A stretch of DNA of 64,000 nt from Microbulbifer pacificus (lineage in GTDB: Bacteria; Pseudomonadota; Gammaproteobacteria; Pseudomonadales; Cellvibrionaceae). Positions 1 through 9,571 of this stretch are shown in pieces. The notes beneath the pieces were generated by a model that was given only the letters and a program-made list of their open reading frames with translations, did no database searches and was not told where the DNA came from. Positions within the stretch are counted from its first letter, which is position 1. Each line of letters starts with the position of its first letter. The position numbers and the translations under genes are program-made. The stretch is taken from positions 1,508,501-1,572,500 of the forward strand of contig NZ_CP137555.1 in the NCBI RefSeq assembly GCF_033723955.1, given 5' to 3'.

Positions 1-3000
1 CCAGATCTGGCACCGTCGCCACGGCACAGATTCCAGGACGCGCCTTGGGATTGTCACGCATTTCCTCGATCATGCTGTTCAGGCTCGCGGTGGCGGAAGC
101 ACTCAGCTCATCACTGCCCGGGGCAAACTCCAGCTCCGAAAAACTCGGTGCGCGAAAACGCGCCCACGCGAGCTTGGCGAGGCTGTAAACACCCACCGGG
201 GTGAAATACGCAAACAGCGCCTCTAGGATCGCGCGTTGCAAAAGGTCGCTGAAGATAAAACTGAAACTGAATTTTGGATCGTAGAGGTCACCGGTGACCG
301 GCATTTTGAAGCGTACGTCGCCATTGCCATCTTTCAGCAATGCCAGCGCCAGGCCAAGCGGGATGATGCTCCGTTTCACTTTCAGGTGGTCGGAATCGCG
401 CACCCGCCGCACCTTGATTTTCTGGAGTTCCATCTGGGCAAGTGCATCGACCTGGTTGTCCTCCACCTTCATGTCCACTACGGCATTCAGCTGTCCCTGC
501 AGAATTTTGTAGCCGAGCAGCGCGGCCATATAAGGGGTCGCGGGGATCAGGTTGGCGCCCTCCACATAGCCCAGCAAAGACGCGTCCCAGTGGTTGTTTT
601 CCAGCAGGTTGACCTGCCCGGACAGGTGCATCTCACTGAAACCGCCGGGGCGCGCACTCAGAAGCATCAACGCTGGCGGGTCTTCGTTGTAGTTGCTGAG
701 ACCGCGCCACAGCATATTCACACGGTGCACCGGAAGCATGGCCTGGTAGTCGTAAGTGTTGTCGAGCCATAGAAAGCGTCCCTGATCCACCACTAACTGA
801 CGCACCCGGTAGCGGAAACGGTTGGCTCTTTGCGCTATGTCCTCGCGCTGAAAGTGATAGCGCTTCAGTGCAGGAGTTTCACTGCGAAAACGCTGCCAGG
901 CTCCCAGGTCTCCCTCGGGTCCGCGGGCCAGCATGCTGTGGGGCTTGATCAGGTCGATGGTGTCAATGTTGAGAATTTTCTCTGCGGGAAAATATTCAAA
1001 CTGATCCAACCGCAGCAATTCAATTTCGGTATTCCACGGATGATTGACATAGTCCTGCGCGCGCTCGTCGCGGTGAAACAGTTTGCTGTCGGCTATTTCC
1101 AGATAGAGCAGACGGAACACGTCTTTTGCGATGGTCAATGCGCGGGCATCGGCGTATTCCGTTTCCAGCAGGCGATCGCCGTCCGTATCCCGCACCCTCA
1201 GCTGATCCAGTCGTACCTGCGCAAGCTCCAGCCGGCGAGCGGCAACATCGAAATGACCGGTGGCAAGCAGTTCCTGCAGATCGAAGCAGAAATCGACGTC
1301 GTCGATATAGCCGCGGGGAACACAGCTGCGAATGTTTTTCAGCAACAGGTTTTCGCTCACCAGTTCACGGGCGCCAAATCCCAGTTCGGCCGCTTCCACG
1401 GTGTCAATTTCCAGCAACGGCGATGGCAGCCCCGCGGGAAAATCCGCCTGGGTCATACGCAGCCCCTCCACGCGGAAATTACGGAAGTGGCGCTGGGTAC
1501 TGCCGCTGCGCCCTTCCGCCAGCATTATCTTGTGTTCGCTACCAATGGAGACGCGGTCCACCTCGTAACAGGGAGCGAGGGACTTTTCCCCAAGTTTGAA
1601 TGGGCTGAGACAACCGCTGATCCCGGACAATTCTCCCCGCTGAAGTTCCAACGCGTTGGCGGACAACGCCAGCCCATTGAGGCCGAGCCGGGTAAAGCCG
1701 AGGCGCAGGCGGTTGTCCTGGCGCAGCGCAAAGTCCTCCACCGTCACTGCGCCATCGAGGCGCAGTACTTCCCCCTTTTCCAGGGACGGCGAGCCCGCCA
1801 GCTGCAGCCGGCCAATGGAGATACACATGGGCTGGTCGCCGGTATCGCTATTGGTACTCCCCAGCACCGGAGGCAGGCAGCCGGAAACCCCCTGCGCCGC
1901 CAGATTTTCCACCTGTATGCGCGCGCCGCCGGCCCAGCTCAGAGATTGCCAGGCCAGCTGCGACAATTGCAGCTTCGGTGTTTCGCGCTGGGCTGGCACG
2001 AGCTGGAGATCTGCCGCCTGCAGTGGGCCGAGCTGGATGCGGTCCTCATTTCCCCGCCCACTCCCGAGGCGCACCAGGTTGTCGCCACCCAGGTGCAACG
2101 GTCCGGATGACAGGCAACCGCGCCAGGTGGCACGGTCCTTTTCACTCGCCGCAAGCCAGTCGTCAAGGCCACAGCCATGCGCCGTCTCCAGGCTTAAGTT
2201 GTGCAGGTTCAGCTGCACCGGGTTGCCTGCGGGGCCGCCACGCTGCGCCACCCCCAGTTTTTCCACGTGCAAGCGCCCCAGCGTCAGCTGTGGCGGATCC
2301 GCCAGTGACCGGTACAGCGCCAGTTGCGCCAGTGCAACTCCCGAACCTTCGGACTGCAGCCCCTCGCCGCGCGCACAGCGCGGCAGCCTGCGCCCGGAGT
2401 TGCCGCGTGCTAGTTGCTCGCCCCCTTGCTTCCCACTACTGGGCCAGCAAACCTCCACTTTATCTGCCTGCAGCTGCTGCAGCTTCCAGTCGGCGCTGGC
2501 GCCAGGCCGACGCGGCAGGTTGACCTGCAGTGACTTGCCCGCAAGCTGGTCGATTTCTGCGGACAGCAGATTTTCGTCACCGCTCAACGAAAAATGTGCC
2601 AGCACCAGGTCGTTGAGATCCGCATTGAAATGATCGGGCGCGTAATCCAGGGCAAAGCGCCCACCGGTGCGCAGTGTCGTTACATCCACACAGCGCGCGG
2701 GGTTCAGACAGAAGTCGGCCTTGTCCAGTTCGGCGCCGGGCAGCTGCAGCCGCGCGCGCGCCGGCTGTGACTGCAGGCGGATATCCGCCTGCGGCAGTTT
2801 TAGCTGCGTCACCGCTAGCAGCGATTCATCGTCGGCACTGGTGATATCGGCGCGCTCCAGGGTGAGTTCCGCGGCAGAAAAACCCAGGCGCAAGCCACCC
2901 CCGCTGGTATTCCCCTGATCTCTGCTGTCTGCAACCCGCAGCTGCAGAGGTTGCTGCTGGCGCAGCTGGTGTACGGCAAAGCATTCCGGGCGCCGCTTGT

Positions 3001-5245
3001 TACCGGATACGAGCAGTACCTGCCAGGATGTGGGCAGGCAGCCATCCAGGCTGGTGAGCGACAGCGATGCCAGTTCCAGCTCGGTTTCCCGCCTCACAAT
3101 GGACCTGCCGATGGCGGTGCGGGCGGCCGCTTCCGCCGCCGCGCGCGTGGCCTTCAACTCCTCCGGCAACAGGCCCTTTTCCGCGCCATCGGAATCCTCC
3201 TCCGCCGCCGCGCCGGCTGCTGCGCTTTCGGCCTCGCCCCACCAGTGGGCGTCGCCGCTGGCGAAATACTCGCCCGCTTGCAGCGCCTGGCGGCGCATAC
3301 GGAAGAAGCCGTTGCCGGTGTACAGCTCGTTCAGCGCAAGGCCAGTCTGCTGTGCCGGGTCTGCACTTAACTGATCCGACAGCAGCAGCGTCGCCAGCCG
3401 CAGCTCGCCCAGTACCAGGTAGGGGGATTCCTGCAGATCGAGGATGAAATTGCCGCGCCCCTGCAATTGCCACAGGCGTGCGCACAGCGGAGACAAGCGC
3501 TGAGGCAGCCAGCCGTCGGGTACACAGCCACCCAGTCGCCCCAGCGCAACATCCTCCAGCAGGTAATGCCGTTCGTCGGGCGCGATCTCCGCACGCGCCC
3601 AGTTGAACCGGGAAAGCAGCAGGGTGGACGGGTCACTGGAACTGTCAGCGGCCGCCGCCTTTTTGCCGCCACCGCTCTCGCGCATCTGGAACTTCGCCAA
3701 CTCAAGCGGCCCGCTTTCCAGCCGCCAGGACTGGACCGGACCATTGTCCGCGGCGAGTTTACGTGGAAACTGCAGCGCGAAATTTTCCGGCAGTTTCAGT
3801 CCGGCAACGGACACACAGTGGTCCTTGCGCCCCCACAACTGCCCGGGCACGCAGCCCGCCGCGCCCTCCAGTGATAACTGTTCGAGCTCGAGACGCCGAT
3901 TGCTATTTTGGTAGCGCAGCGCCCCCAGGCGCAGGCCGCTGGTGTTGAGGGGATTGGGGGCTGGGCGCGACGCCTCCATATCCAGCACCGTGCCCTGATC
4001 CAGGCTTACTTCCGCCAGCTCCGCCTGCAGACCATCGTGCCACGCGATTTGCGTGGGTTGGGGCAGGCGCAGGCTGCCGGCACTCAGGCAGTAGTGATGC
4101 TGTCCGCTGCGCAGGCGATTCGGGCACCAGGAAAAGCCGCTGGCACCGGCACTCTGCCAGGTGAGGGATTTCTCGTCGCGCAGGAAGTCGAAATCGTTGA
4201 TCGCGAGGGTCTGTGCATGCCAATTGGGCTGACGACGGTTGCGGTAACGCAGGCGCACGTCCTGGCCGTTGACCCGGTACCAGGCAATTTCCGACTGCTT
4301 GCCAAAGGAAAAACTCGCCGGCCCACGCACCTGCAGACGCCGCGCGCTGGCGCAGTGACCAGTGATGCGCTGCAGCCCCGGCACCGCCTCCGCCCAGCGC
4401 TCCGGCGGGCAGCCGGCAAATTTGCGCACAGAGGCTTCCGCCACGGTGAGCTGGTTACCCGGGCGCTCAAACCGAATTGCGCCGGTCTTGAGTCGCACCA
4501 GCGCCACTGTGAGATTTTCTCCGGGAGAGCGCCGCATATCCCCCCCGTCACCGGGTTCCTGGGCCAGTGCCCCCGGTGACGAAGGCGAACGCGTTTGCGG
4601 TTGTTCGTCCCACGCCAGCAGATTGTCGAGGGTGAAATCGTCGGCACCGATCGCAAACCGCAGCGGTTCCTGTGCCTCGCGGAATCCGCTAACAAAGAAA
4701 TCGTCCAGTTCCACCTGCCCCAGGCGCACGCAGGTGGGGGTATCCCACTGGGGTTTGTGCTGGTAGCAGACCACGCCACTGCGCACCCGCGCGGACGTCA
4801 GATCCACCCGCCAGTTCTTCGGTTTCTTCTCCCCCTCCCCAAGGTGCCAGCCGCCGATCTCCCAAATCCGTCCGCGCTCACCCGGCTCGGACTCCAGATC
4901 TATGTAGACGTCGTCAAGATCCACCAGTTTGACGTGAATTTTTCCGCGCAGCAGTTGCCACCAGCTGAGGCCGAGGGTGGCCTCGCCCACTTGAAAGCCG
5001 CGCTCGAATTTATTGCGCACGCGCACATTGCGAAGATGCGCGCGCAGGCTCGGCAGGGAAACATTCAGGTATTCAATCTGCGCTTCCAGACCGCGCTCGT
5101 GCAACCAGCGCTGCAGCGCACCCGGCAGCACAGCGGATACAAAAATGTTCAACGCGCCAAGTAACAGCAAAAAGAACACCAGCAGCCACAGCAGGCGGCG
5201 GGCTCCTCTGTATTCGGCGGATTCCGTTTCCTGGAGTTTGGACAT
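1..5245 (-). CDS. DUF748/AsmA-like giant envelope protein (3' end outside window)
   Basis: The minus-strand frame stays open from ATG at 5245 to the window edge, giving about 1748 visible residues without a stop. Residues 17-40 are one hydrophobic segment after a short polar start, consistent with an inner-membrane anchor and a large periplasmic body of short beta-strand repeats, as in AsmA/TamB/YhdP-type lipid-transfer proteins. The distal part (about residues 1600-1748) resembles DUF748, with a PLGLALALLKDGNG stretch, a GDLYDPKFSF stretch and a final segment reminiscent of an OmpA-like tail. Twelve cysteine pairs recur about every 95 residues (first Cys at 160, 279, 374, 465, 574, 736, 846, 933, 1025, 1123, 1212, 1308), often as GC[LV]P. 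The start is supported by the anchor but has only a weak ribosome site. The role, probably outer-membrane lipid homeostasis, is inferred from the family. Confidence 0.85.
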   Translation of the reverse strand, partial: MSKLQETESAEYRGARRLLWLLVFFLLLLGALNIFVSAVLPGALQRWLHERGLEAQIEYLNVSLPSLRAHLRNVRVRNKFERGFQVGEATLGLSWWQLLRGKIHVKLVDLDDVYIDLESEPGERGRIWEIGGWHLGEGEKKPKNWRVDLTSARVRSGVVCYQHKPQWDTPTCVRLGQVELDDFFVSGFREAQEPLRFAIGADDFTLDNLLAWDEQPQTRSPSSPGALAQEPGDGGDMRRSPGENLTVALVRLKTGAIRFERPGNQLTVAEASVRKFAGCPPERWAEAVPGLQRITGHCASARRLQVRGPASFSFGKQSEIAWYRVNGQDVRLRYRNRRQPNWHAQTLAINDFDFLRDEKSLTWQSAGASGFSWCPNRLRSGQHHYCLSAGSLRLPQPTQIAWHDGLQAELAEVSLDQGTVLDMEASRPAPNPLNTSGLRLGALRYQNSNRRLELEQLSLEGAAGCVPGQLWGRKDHCVSVAGLKLPENFALQFPRKLAADNGPVQSWRLESGPLELAKFQMRESGGGKKAAAADSSSDPSTLLLSRFNWARAEIAPDERHYLLEDVALGRLGGCVPDGWLPQRLSPLCARLWQLQGRGNFILDLQESPYLVLGELRLATLLLSDQLSADPAQQTGLALNELYTGNGFFRMRRQALQAGEYFASGDAHWWGEAESAAAGAAAEEDSDGAEKGLLPEELKATRAAAEAAARTAIGRSIVRRETELELASLSLTSLDGCLPTSWQVLLVSGNKRRPECFAVHQLRQQQPLQLRVADSRDQGNTSGGGLRLGFSAAELTLERADITSADDESLLAVTQLKLPQADIRLQSQPARARLQLPGAELDKADFCLNPARCVDVTTLRTGGRFALDYAPDHFNADLNDLVLAHFSLSGDENLLSAEIDQLAGKSLQVNLPRRPGASADWKLQQLQADKVEVCWPSSGKQGGEQLARGNSGRRLPRCARGEGLQSEGSGVALAQLALYRSLADPPQLTLGRLHVEKLGVAQRGGPAGNPVQLNLHNLSLETAHGCGLDDWLAASEKDRATWRGCLSSGPLHLGGDNLVRLGSGRGNEDRIQLGPLQAADLQLVPAQRETPKLQLSQLAWQSLSWAGGARIQVENLAAQGVSGCLPPVLGSTNSDTGDQPMCISIGRLQLAGSPSLEKGEVLRLDGAVTVEDFALRQDNRLRLGFTRLGLNGLALSANALELQRGELSGISGCLSPFKLGEKSLAPCYEVDRVSIGSEHKIMLAEGRSGSTQRHFRNFRVEGLRMTQADFPAGLPSPLLEIDTVEAAELGFGARELVSENLLLKNIRSCVPRGYIDDVDFCFDLQELLATGHFDVAARRLELAQVRLDQLRVRDTDGDRLLETEYADARALTIAKDVFRLLYLEIADSKLFHRDERAQDYVNHPWNTEIELLRLDQFEYFPAEKILNIDTIDLIKPHSMLARGPEGDLGAWQRFRSETPALKRYHFQREDIAQRANRFRYRVRQLVVDQGRFLWLDNTYDYQAMLPVHRVNMLWRGLSNYNEDPPALMLLSARPGGFSEMHLSGQVNLLENNHWDASLLGYVEGANLIPATPYMAALLGYKILQGQLNAVVDMKVEDNQVDALAQMELQKIKVRRVRDSDHLKVKRSIIPLGLALALLKDGNGDVRFKMPVTGDLYDPKFSFSFIFSDLLQRAILEALFAYFTPVGVYSLAKLAWARFRAPSFSELEFAPGSDELSASATASLNSMIEEMRDNPKARPGICAVATVPDL

Positions 5246-5593
5246 CTAAGCTCGGCGCACTGGATATTTCGCGCGCACAGCATATTTTTATCGCTCGCGC
5301 GCCTCCTACATTAAAGACCAGCCGCCATTGGCAAGTTGTCGCCCCAATTTTCATCGCACTATTTTTATGGCGCTTCCAGTGCTTGTTCCGCTTTGAACTA
5401 TTATTTGAGACGCCACATGCCTCAAAAGCGGGCATCCGACCCGTGCTAAAACGCTGCACACCGTTACACTGTTTACACCTCAATCAACTTGGTACAGTTC
5501 CGTTCGCAACGCCCGTGCGGGATCGTTGCAGCGGCAATACGGTCACAGTAGTCAGGCAGTCCGGATACGGCGAATTATTCAGGTGATCAGACC
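5246..5593. other. Divergent intergenic region
   Basis: This 348-bp gap lies between the divergent DUF748 and selD-fusion genes and must hold promoters for both. I see no convincing sigma-70 pair, hairpin terminator or RNA gene. Short open frames here run into the flanking genes in other frames and are not credible. Confidence 0.5.
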
Positions 5594-7960
5594 ATGCAGG
5601 AGCATCCACACTACCAGGACATAGTGTTGGTCGGCGGCGGCCACAGCCACGCCATGGTGTTGCAGAAATGGGCGCAGAATCCGCTACCGGGCGTGCGCCT
5701 TACCCTGGTGTCACCGCAGGTACTGGGCGCCTATTCGGGGATGCTGCCGGGTATGGTGGCGGGTCACTACAGTTTTAGCGATATCCATATCGACCTGCCG
5801 CGGCTGTGTCGCGCCGCCGGTGCCCGCTTTATCCAGGCCTGCGCCCATCAGATAGATCCCGAGAACAACCGCGTCTCCCTGCTGGGAAGACCGGATCTGG
5901 AATTCGACCTGCTATCCCTCGACGTGGGCGCTACCCCGAGCCGGGTCATTACCGGCTCCGAGCTCGCCATTCCGGTCAAACCCGTCGGCCATTTCCACCA
6001 CCACTGGCAGCAGCTGAAACAGCAGATTCAGACCGTGCACCAGCCCGTGCGCCTGGGAGTGGTCGGCGGCGGTGTCGGCGGTTGCGAGCTCGCCATGGCC
6101 ATGTCCTGGGCACTGGAGGAACCGGTTTATAGCGGCCGTGTAGAGATCCACTTGATTAGCGCCGCAAACAAACTGCCCCAGGAATATCCACTGCTGGCGC
6201 GGCGACTGGTAGCGCGGGAATTGAGCCGGCTCAAGGTACAGGTACACCGCAACTGGCGGGTAACGGAAATCACCCATCGCGGTGTGCACGGCGACGAGGG
6301 ACAGTTCCTGCCCATGGACAAGGTGATGCTGTGCACCGAGGCCGCAGCCCCGCCGTGGCTTGCCGAATCCGGGCTGTCGCTGGACCAGAATGGTTTTGTA
6401 CAGGTGGATGAATACCTGCGCACCAATCACCCCTTTATCTTCGCCGCCGGCGACGTCGCCAGCCTGGTTAGCACCCCCATTCCGAAATCGGCGACGCACG
6501 CGCTGGCTCAGGGCCATACGCTGTATCGCAACTTGCGCGCCAGCCTGCTTGAGCAACCACTTACTCGCTACCGCCCGCGCCGGGAATTGCTCAGCCTGCT
6601 CTCCTGCGGTGGCCAGCGCGCCGTGGCGAACCACAGCGGCTTCGCCGCCGCCGCGAGCGCCCTGTGGCACTGGAAGGACCATTGCGACAGAAAATTTATC
6701 GCGCGCTTTCGGGCACTGCCGAGCGAGCCAGCGCAACAACGTCGCAATGCTCTGCACACGTGGTTGCGCCCCGCACCTCACGGACTCACCCAGCGCAACA
6801 GCCACAGTGTCGCCGAGGTGCGCAGCACTGGCTGCGGTGCCAAGCTGGGCGCGGATATCCTGCACCATCCGCGGGAAGGCCTGCCCAATGAGCAGTCCGC
6901 CCTGCTGATGCACGGCAACGGCGACGGCGCCGCAGTGATCAAGCTACCCGCGGGCAAACTGCTGGTGCAGAGTTCGGACCAGCTGCGCGCCCCGGTGGCG
7001 GACCCCTGGTTGTTCGGGCGCCTGGCCGCGCTGCACGCGCTTTCCGATCTGTTTGCCATGCACGCACAACCAGTCACTGCACAGGCGCTGGTGACCCTGC
7101 CACTGTCGGCATCGGAACTCGCCGCGCGCGATTTGCAGCAGTTGCTGGACGGCGCGTTGCGCGAACTGAACCAGCACAACTGCGCGCTGAGTGGCGGCCA
7201 CACCGCCGAGGGTACGGAGCTGCAACTGGGACTGACGGTAAACGGTATTGCAGATCCCCAGCAATTGCTGAACAAATCGGATATGCGCGCCGGGGACTGC
7301 CTGATCCTGACCAAGCCGCTGGGTATTGGCACCCTGTTTGCCGCCGAGAGCCAGGGCCGGGCCCGCGGCCGCTGGCTGCAACAGGCACTGGAAGTAATGC
7401 TGCAGAGCAACGCCGGCGCCGCGGAAATATTCGCGCACAACAACGCCAGCGCGCTCACCGACATCACCGGCTTCGGCCTGCTCGGCCACCTGCTGGAAAT
7501 GCTGCAGTGGCGCGACGGCAACCATCCGGCAGCGCCGCCCAGATCCAACCGGCAGTACGAACCGAAACTCGGTGCCAGCCTGTTTGCCGACGCACTACCG
7601 CTGCTCCCCGGCGCCACTTACTGTGCCGAACGCGGCCTGCTTTCCAGCCTGCACCGGCACAATGCACGCGTCTACAGCGCCCTGCAGAACCCCGCCGCCT
7701 GGCAGACGGAACCGCACCTGCCGCTGCTGGTGGACCCACAGACCTGCGGCGGTCTGCTCGCCTCGGTACCGGCGGCGCACGCGGACAACTGCATCGCCTC
7801 ACTGCACGCGGCCGGCTGTCGCCATGCCGCCGTGATCGGTTTTGTGGATGAACTGCCGGCGGGCCGCGACCCGCTGGCCAGCCCACCGCAACCTGTCTAT
7901 CTGGCGCGCAGCGGCGACTGGAAAAAAATGGCCCAGCGCTACACGGAAATGATTTCCTGA
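5594..7960 (+). CDS. selD: FAD-dependent oxidoreductase fused to selenide, water dikinase SelD
   Basis: A 788-residue two-domain protein. Residues 1-380 are a pyridine-nucleotide/FAD oxidoreductase: an FAD-binding VLVGGGHSH at the N terminus, a second dinucleotide motif GVVGGGVGGCELA near residue 155, and FAAGDVAS near residue 290. From about residue 405 it is SelD, which makes selenophosphate from selenide and ATP. The catalytic TGCGAK places Cys414 and Lys417, matching the essential Cys17 and Lys20 of E. coli SelD; the second, dispensable Cys is Ala here. SGGHTAEG and DITGFGLLGHL, typical of the AIRS-like fold, are present, and NPAAWQ and DPQTCGGLL follow. The fusion is known in bacteria; the oxidoreductase half may supply reduced selenium, which is inference. 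No selA, selB or selU lies in the window. Confidence 0.93.
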   Translation: MQEHPHYQDIVLVGGGHSHAMVLQKWAQNPLPGVRLTLVSPQVLGAYSGMLPGMVAGHYSFSDIHIDLPRLCRAAGARFIQACAHQIDPENNRVSLLGRPDLEFDLLSLDVGATPSRVITGSELAIPVKPVGHFHHHWQQLKQQIQTVHQPVRLGVVGGGVGGCELAMAMSWALEEPVYSGRVEIHLISAANKLPQEYPLLARRLVARELSRLKVQVHRNWRVTEITHRGVHGDEGQFLPMDKVMLCTEAAAPPWLAESGLSLDQNGFVQVDEYLRTNHPFIFAAGDVASLVSTPIPKSATHALAQGHTLYRNLRASLLEQPLTRYRPRRELLSLLSCGGQRAVANHSGFAAAASALWHWKDHCDRKFIARFRALPSEPAQQRRNALHTWLRPAPHGLTQRNSHSVAEVRSTGCGAKLGADILHHPREGLPNEQSALLMHGNGDGAAVIKLPAGKLLVQSSDQLRAPVADPWLFGRLAALHALSDLFAMHAQPVTAQALVTLPLSASELAARDLQQLLDGALRELNQHNCALSGGHTAEGTELQLGLTVNGIADPQQLLNKSDMRAGDCLILTKPLGIGTLFAAESQGRARGRWLQQALEVMLQSNAGAAEIFAHNNASALTDITGFGLLGHLLEMLQWRDGNHPAAPPRSNRQYEPKLGASLFADALPLLPGATYCAERGLLSSLHRHNARVYSALQNPAAWQTEPHLPLLVDPQTCGGLLASVPAAHADNCIASLHAAGCRHAAVIGFVDELPAGRDPLASPPQPVYLARSGDWKKMAQRYTEMIS

Positions 7961-8026
7961 GTTTCCCGCGTACTCAGCACACCAGCCGCTGCCGCGGAGA
8001 TCATTTCCGCTGTAACCATTCTTTGA

Positions 8027-8054
8027 TTGCGAATTAGCTCCGCCCCGGTAATAT
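8027..8054 (+). promoter_or_regulatory. Candidate sigma-70 promoter for ndh
   Basis: TTGCGA (8027-8032), 16-bp spacer, TAATAT (8049-8054). It lies about 150 bp upstream of ndh in a gap that holds no other gene. Assigned by eye. Confidence 0.35.
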
Positions 8055-8206
8055 CTGCCGCTGACAACAGCGGCCCAGCCGAAGGCCGCCGGCAAGCACA
8101 AGCCAAAACACGCAAAGAAGAACCGTAAGGTCATCACAGAGAGCGCACCGCAGTAGCGGCAGACGAGAAGAGCACAGAATTTTTTAGCTCTACAGGAAAC
8201 TCTGTC

Positions 8207-9517
8207 ATGAAAAAAATCGTCATCGTCGGTGGCGGCGCCGGCGGGCTGCAGCTCGCCACCAGTCTCGGTCGTCACTTCGCGTTCAATCGCTTTGGCCGCC
8301 GCAACAAATCCCCCGCCGCAGAAGTCACCCTGATCGACAAGAACCGTACCCATATCTGGAAACCGCTGTTGCATCAGGTGGCCACCGGCGCCCTCGACTC
8401 CAGCCTCGATGCACTCAATTACCAGGTACACGCGCGCGCCAACGGTTTCCACTTTGAGCTGGGCAGCCTGCAGGGGCTCAACCGCACTGAGAGAACCATC
8501 GAACTTGCAGAGGTGTGCGGTGAAGACGGCAAGCCGCTGGTGCCCGCGCGCGAACTCGAATACGACTATCTGGTAATCGCCCTCGGCAGCCAGAGCAACG
8601 ACTTCAACACCCCCGGGGTGCGCGACAACTGCCAGTTTCTCGACAGCGCGGAACAGGCGCAGAAATTCCACAACAAATTACTCGACCGCTTCCTGCAACT
8701 GGAAAACCGCGTGCGCGACACCGTGGCAATCGCCATCGTCGGCGGCGGTGCCACCGGGGTGGAACTGGCGGCGGAACTGGTGGACGCCGTGCACGAGATG
8801 GGCCACTACGGGCGCATCAAGAACGGCGACCTCAAGGTGACGCTGATCGAAGCCGGCCCGCACCTGCTGCCGGCGCTGCCGCCGCGCCTCGGCAACAGTT
8901 CCGCCAAGGAACTCACCAATCTGGGTGTGCGGGTACTCACCGGCACCCAGGTGGCGGAGGCAAACGCCAATGGCTTTGTCACCAAAGACGGCGAGGAGAT
9001 TCCGGCGGATATCCGCGTGTGGGCGGCGGGCGTGAAGGCGCCGGATTTTCTCCAGCAACTGGACGGACTGGCGCTGAATCGCCAGAACCAGATCGAGGTG
9101 GAAACGACCCTGCGCAGCAAAAGCGACCCGAATATTTTCGCACTGGGTGATTGCGCCGGCTGTATCGACGCACGGGAGCACAAGGTGCCGCCGCGAGCCC
9201 AGGCAGCACAGCAGATGGCAAAGACCGCGCGCGACAACCTGATCAATCTGGTGGAAAAACCCGAGGCACCGCTGCAGCCCTTTACCTACAAGGACCACGG
9301 CTCACTGGTGTCGCTGTCCAAGTTCGATGCGGTGGGCAGCCTGATGGGCGGGCTGGTCAAAGGCAGCCTCACCATCGAGGGGCGCCTGGCCGGTCTCGCC
9401 TACCGCTCGCTGTACCGCATGCACCTTGCGGCGCTGCACGGCTGGCCAAAGGCGATGCTGCTGTACCTTATCGGCCAGGCCAACCGCTTCGTCAAACCGC
9501 GCCTGAAAATGCACTGA
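8207..9517 (+). CDS. ndh: Type II NADH dehydrogenase (NDH-2)
   Basis: A 436-residue FAD protein that passes electrons from NADH to quinone at the cytoplasmic membrane without pumping protons. It opens with IVIVGGGAGGLQLA (FAD site) and has a second Rossmann motif AIVGGGATGVELAAELVD near residues 180-200, plus IFALGDCAGC near residue 310, which contacts FAD. HIWKPLLHQVATG is characteristic of NDH-2. Length is normal and no transmembrane helix is obvious; the C-terminal amphipathic part would bind the membrane. AGGA sits about 8 bases before ATG. It follows the selD fusion in the same direction after 246 bp that include a candidate promoter, so it may be transcribed separately. It ends facing the YD-repeat lipoprotein gene. 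Confidence 0.93.
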   Translation: MKKIVIVGGGAGGLQLATSLGRHFAFNRFGRRNKSPAAEVTLIDKNRTHIWKPLLHQVATGALDSSLDALNYQVHARANGFHFELGSLQGLNRTERTIELAEVCGEDGKPLVPARELEYDYLVIALGSQSNDFNTPGVRDNCQFLDSAEQAQKFHNKLLDRFLQLENRVRDTVAIAIVGGGATGVELAAELVDAVHEMGHYGRIKNGDLKVTLIEAGPHLLPALPPRLGNSSAKELTNLGVRVLTGTQVAEANANGFVTKDGEEIPADIRVWAAGVKAPDFLQQLDGLALNRQNQIEVETTLRSKSDPNIFALGDCAGCIDAREHKVPPRAQAAQQMAKTARDNLINLVEKPEAPLQPFTYKDHGSLVSLSKFDAVGSLMGGLVKGSLTIEGRLAGLAYRSLYRMHLAALHGWPKAMLLYLIGQANRFVKPRLKMH

Positions 9518-9571
9518 CGCGTATTTTTATTGCGCTAAAGCTATGGCCTGCCCCGTGCGGAAACGCGAGTT

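Noticed and set aside
830..2110. Open frame of 426 residues on the plus strand
   Set aside because: It is antisense to the DUF748 gene, whose frame continues unbroken across this region with regular Cys-pair repeats.
6833..6844. Loss of the second Cys in the SelD active site as inactivation
   Set aside because: In E. coli only the first Cys and the Lys are essential, and both are present here.
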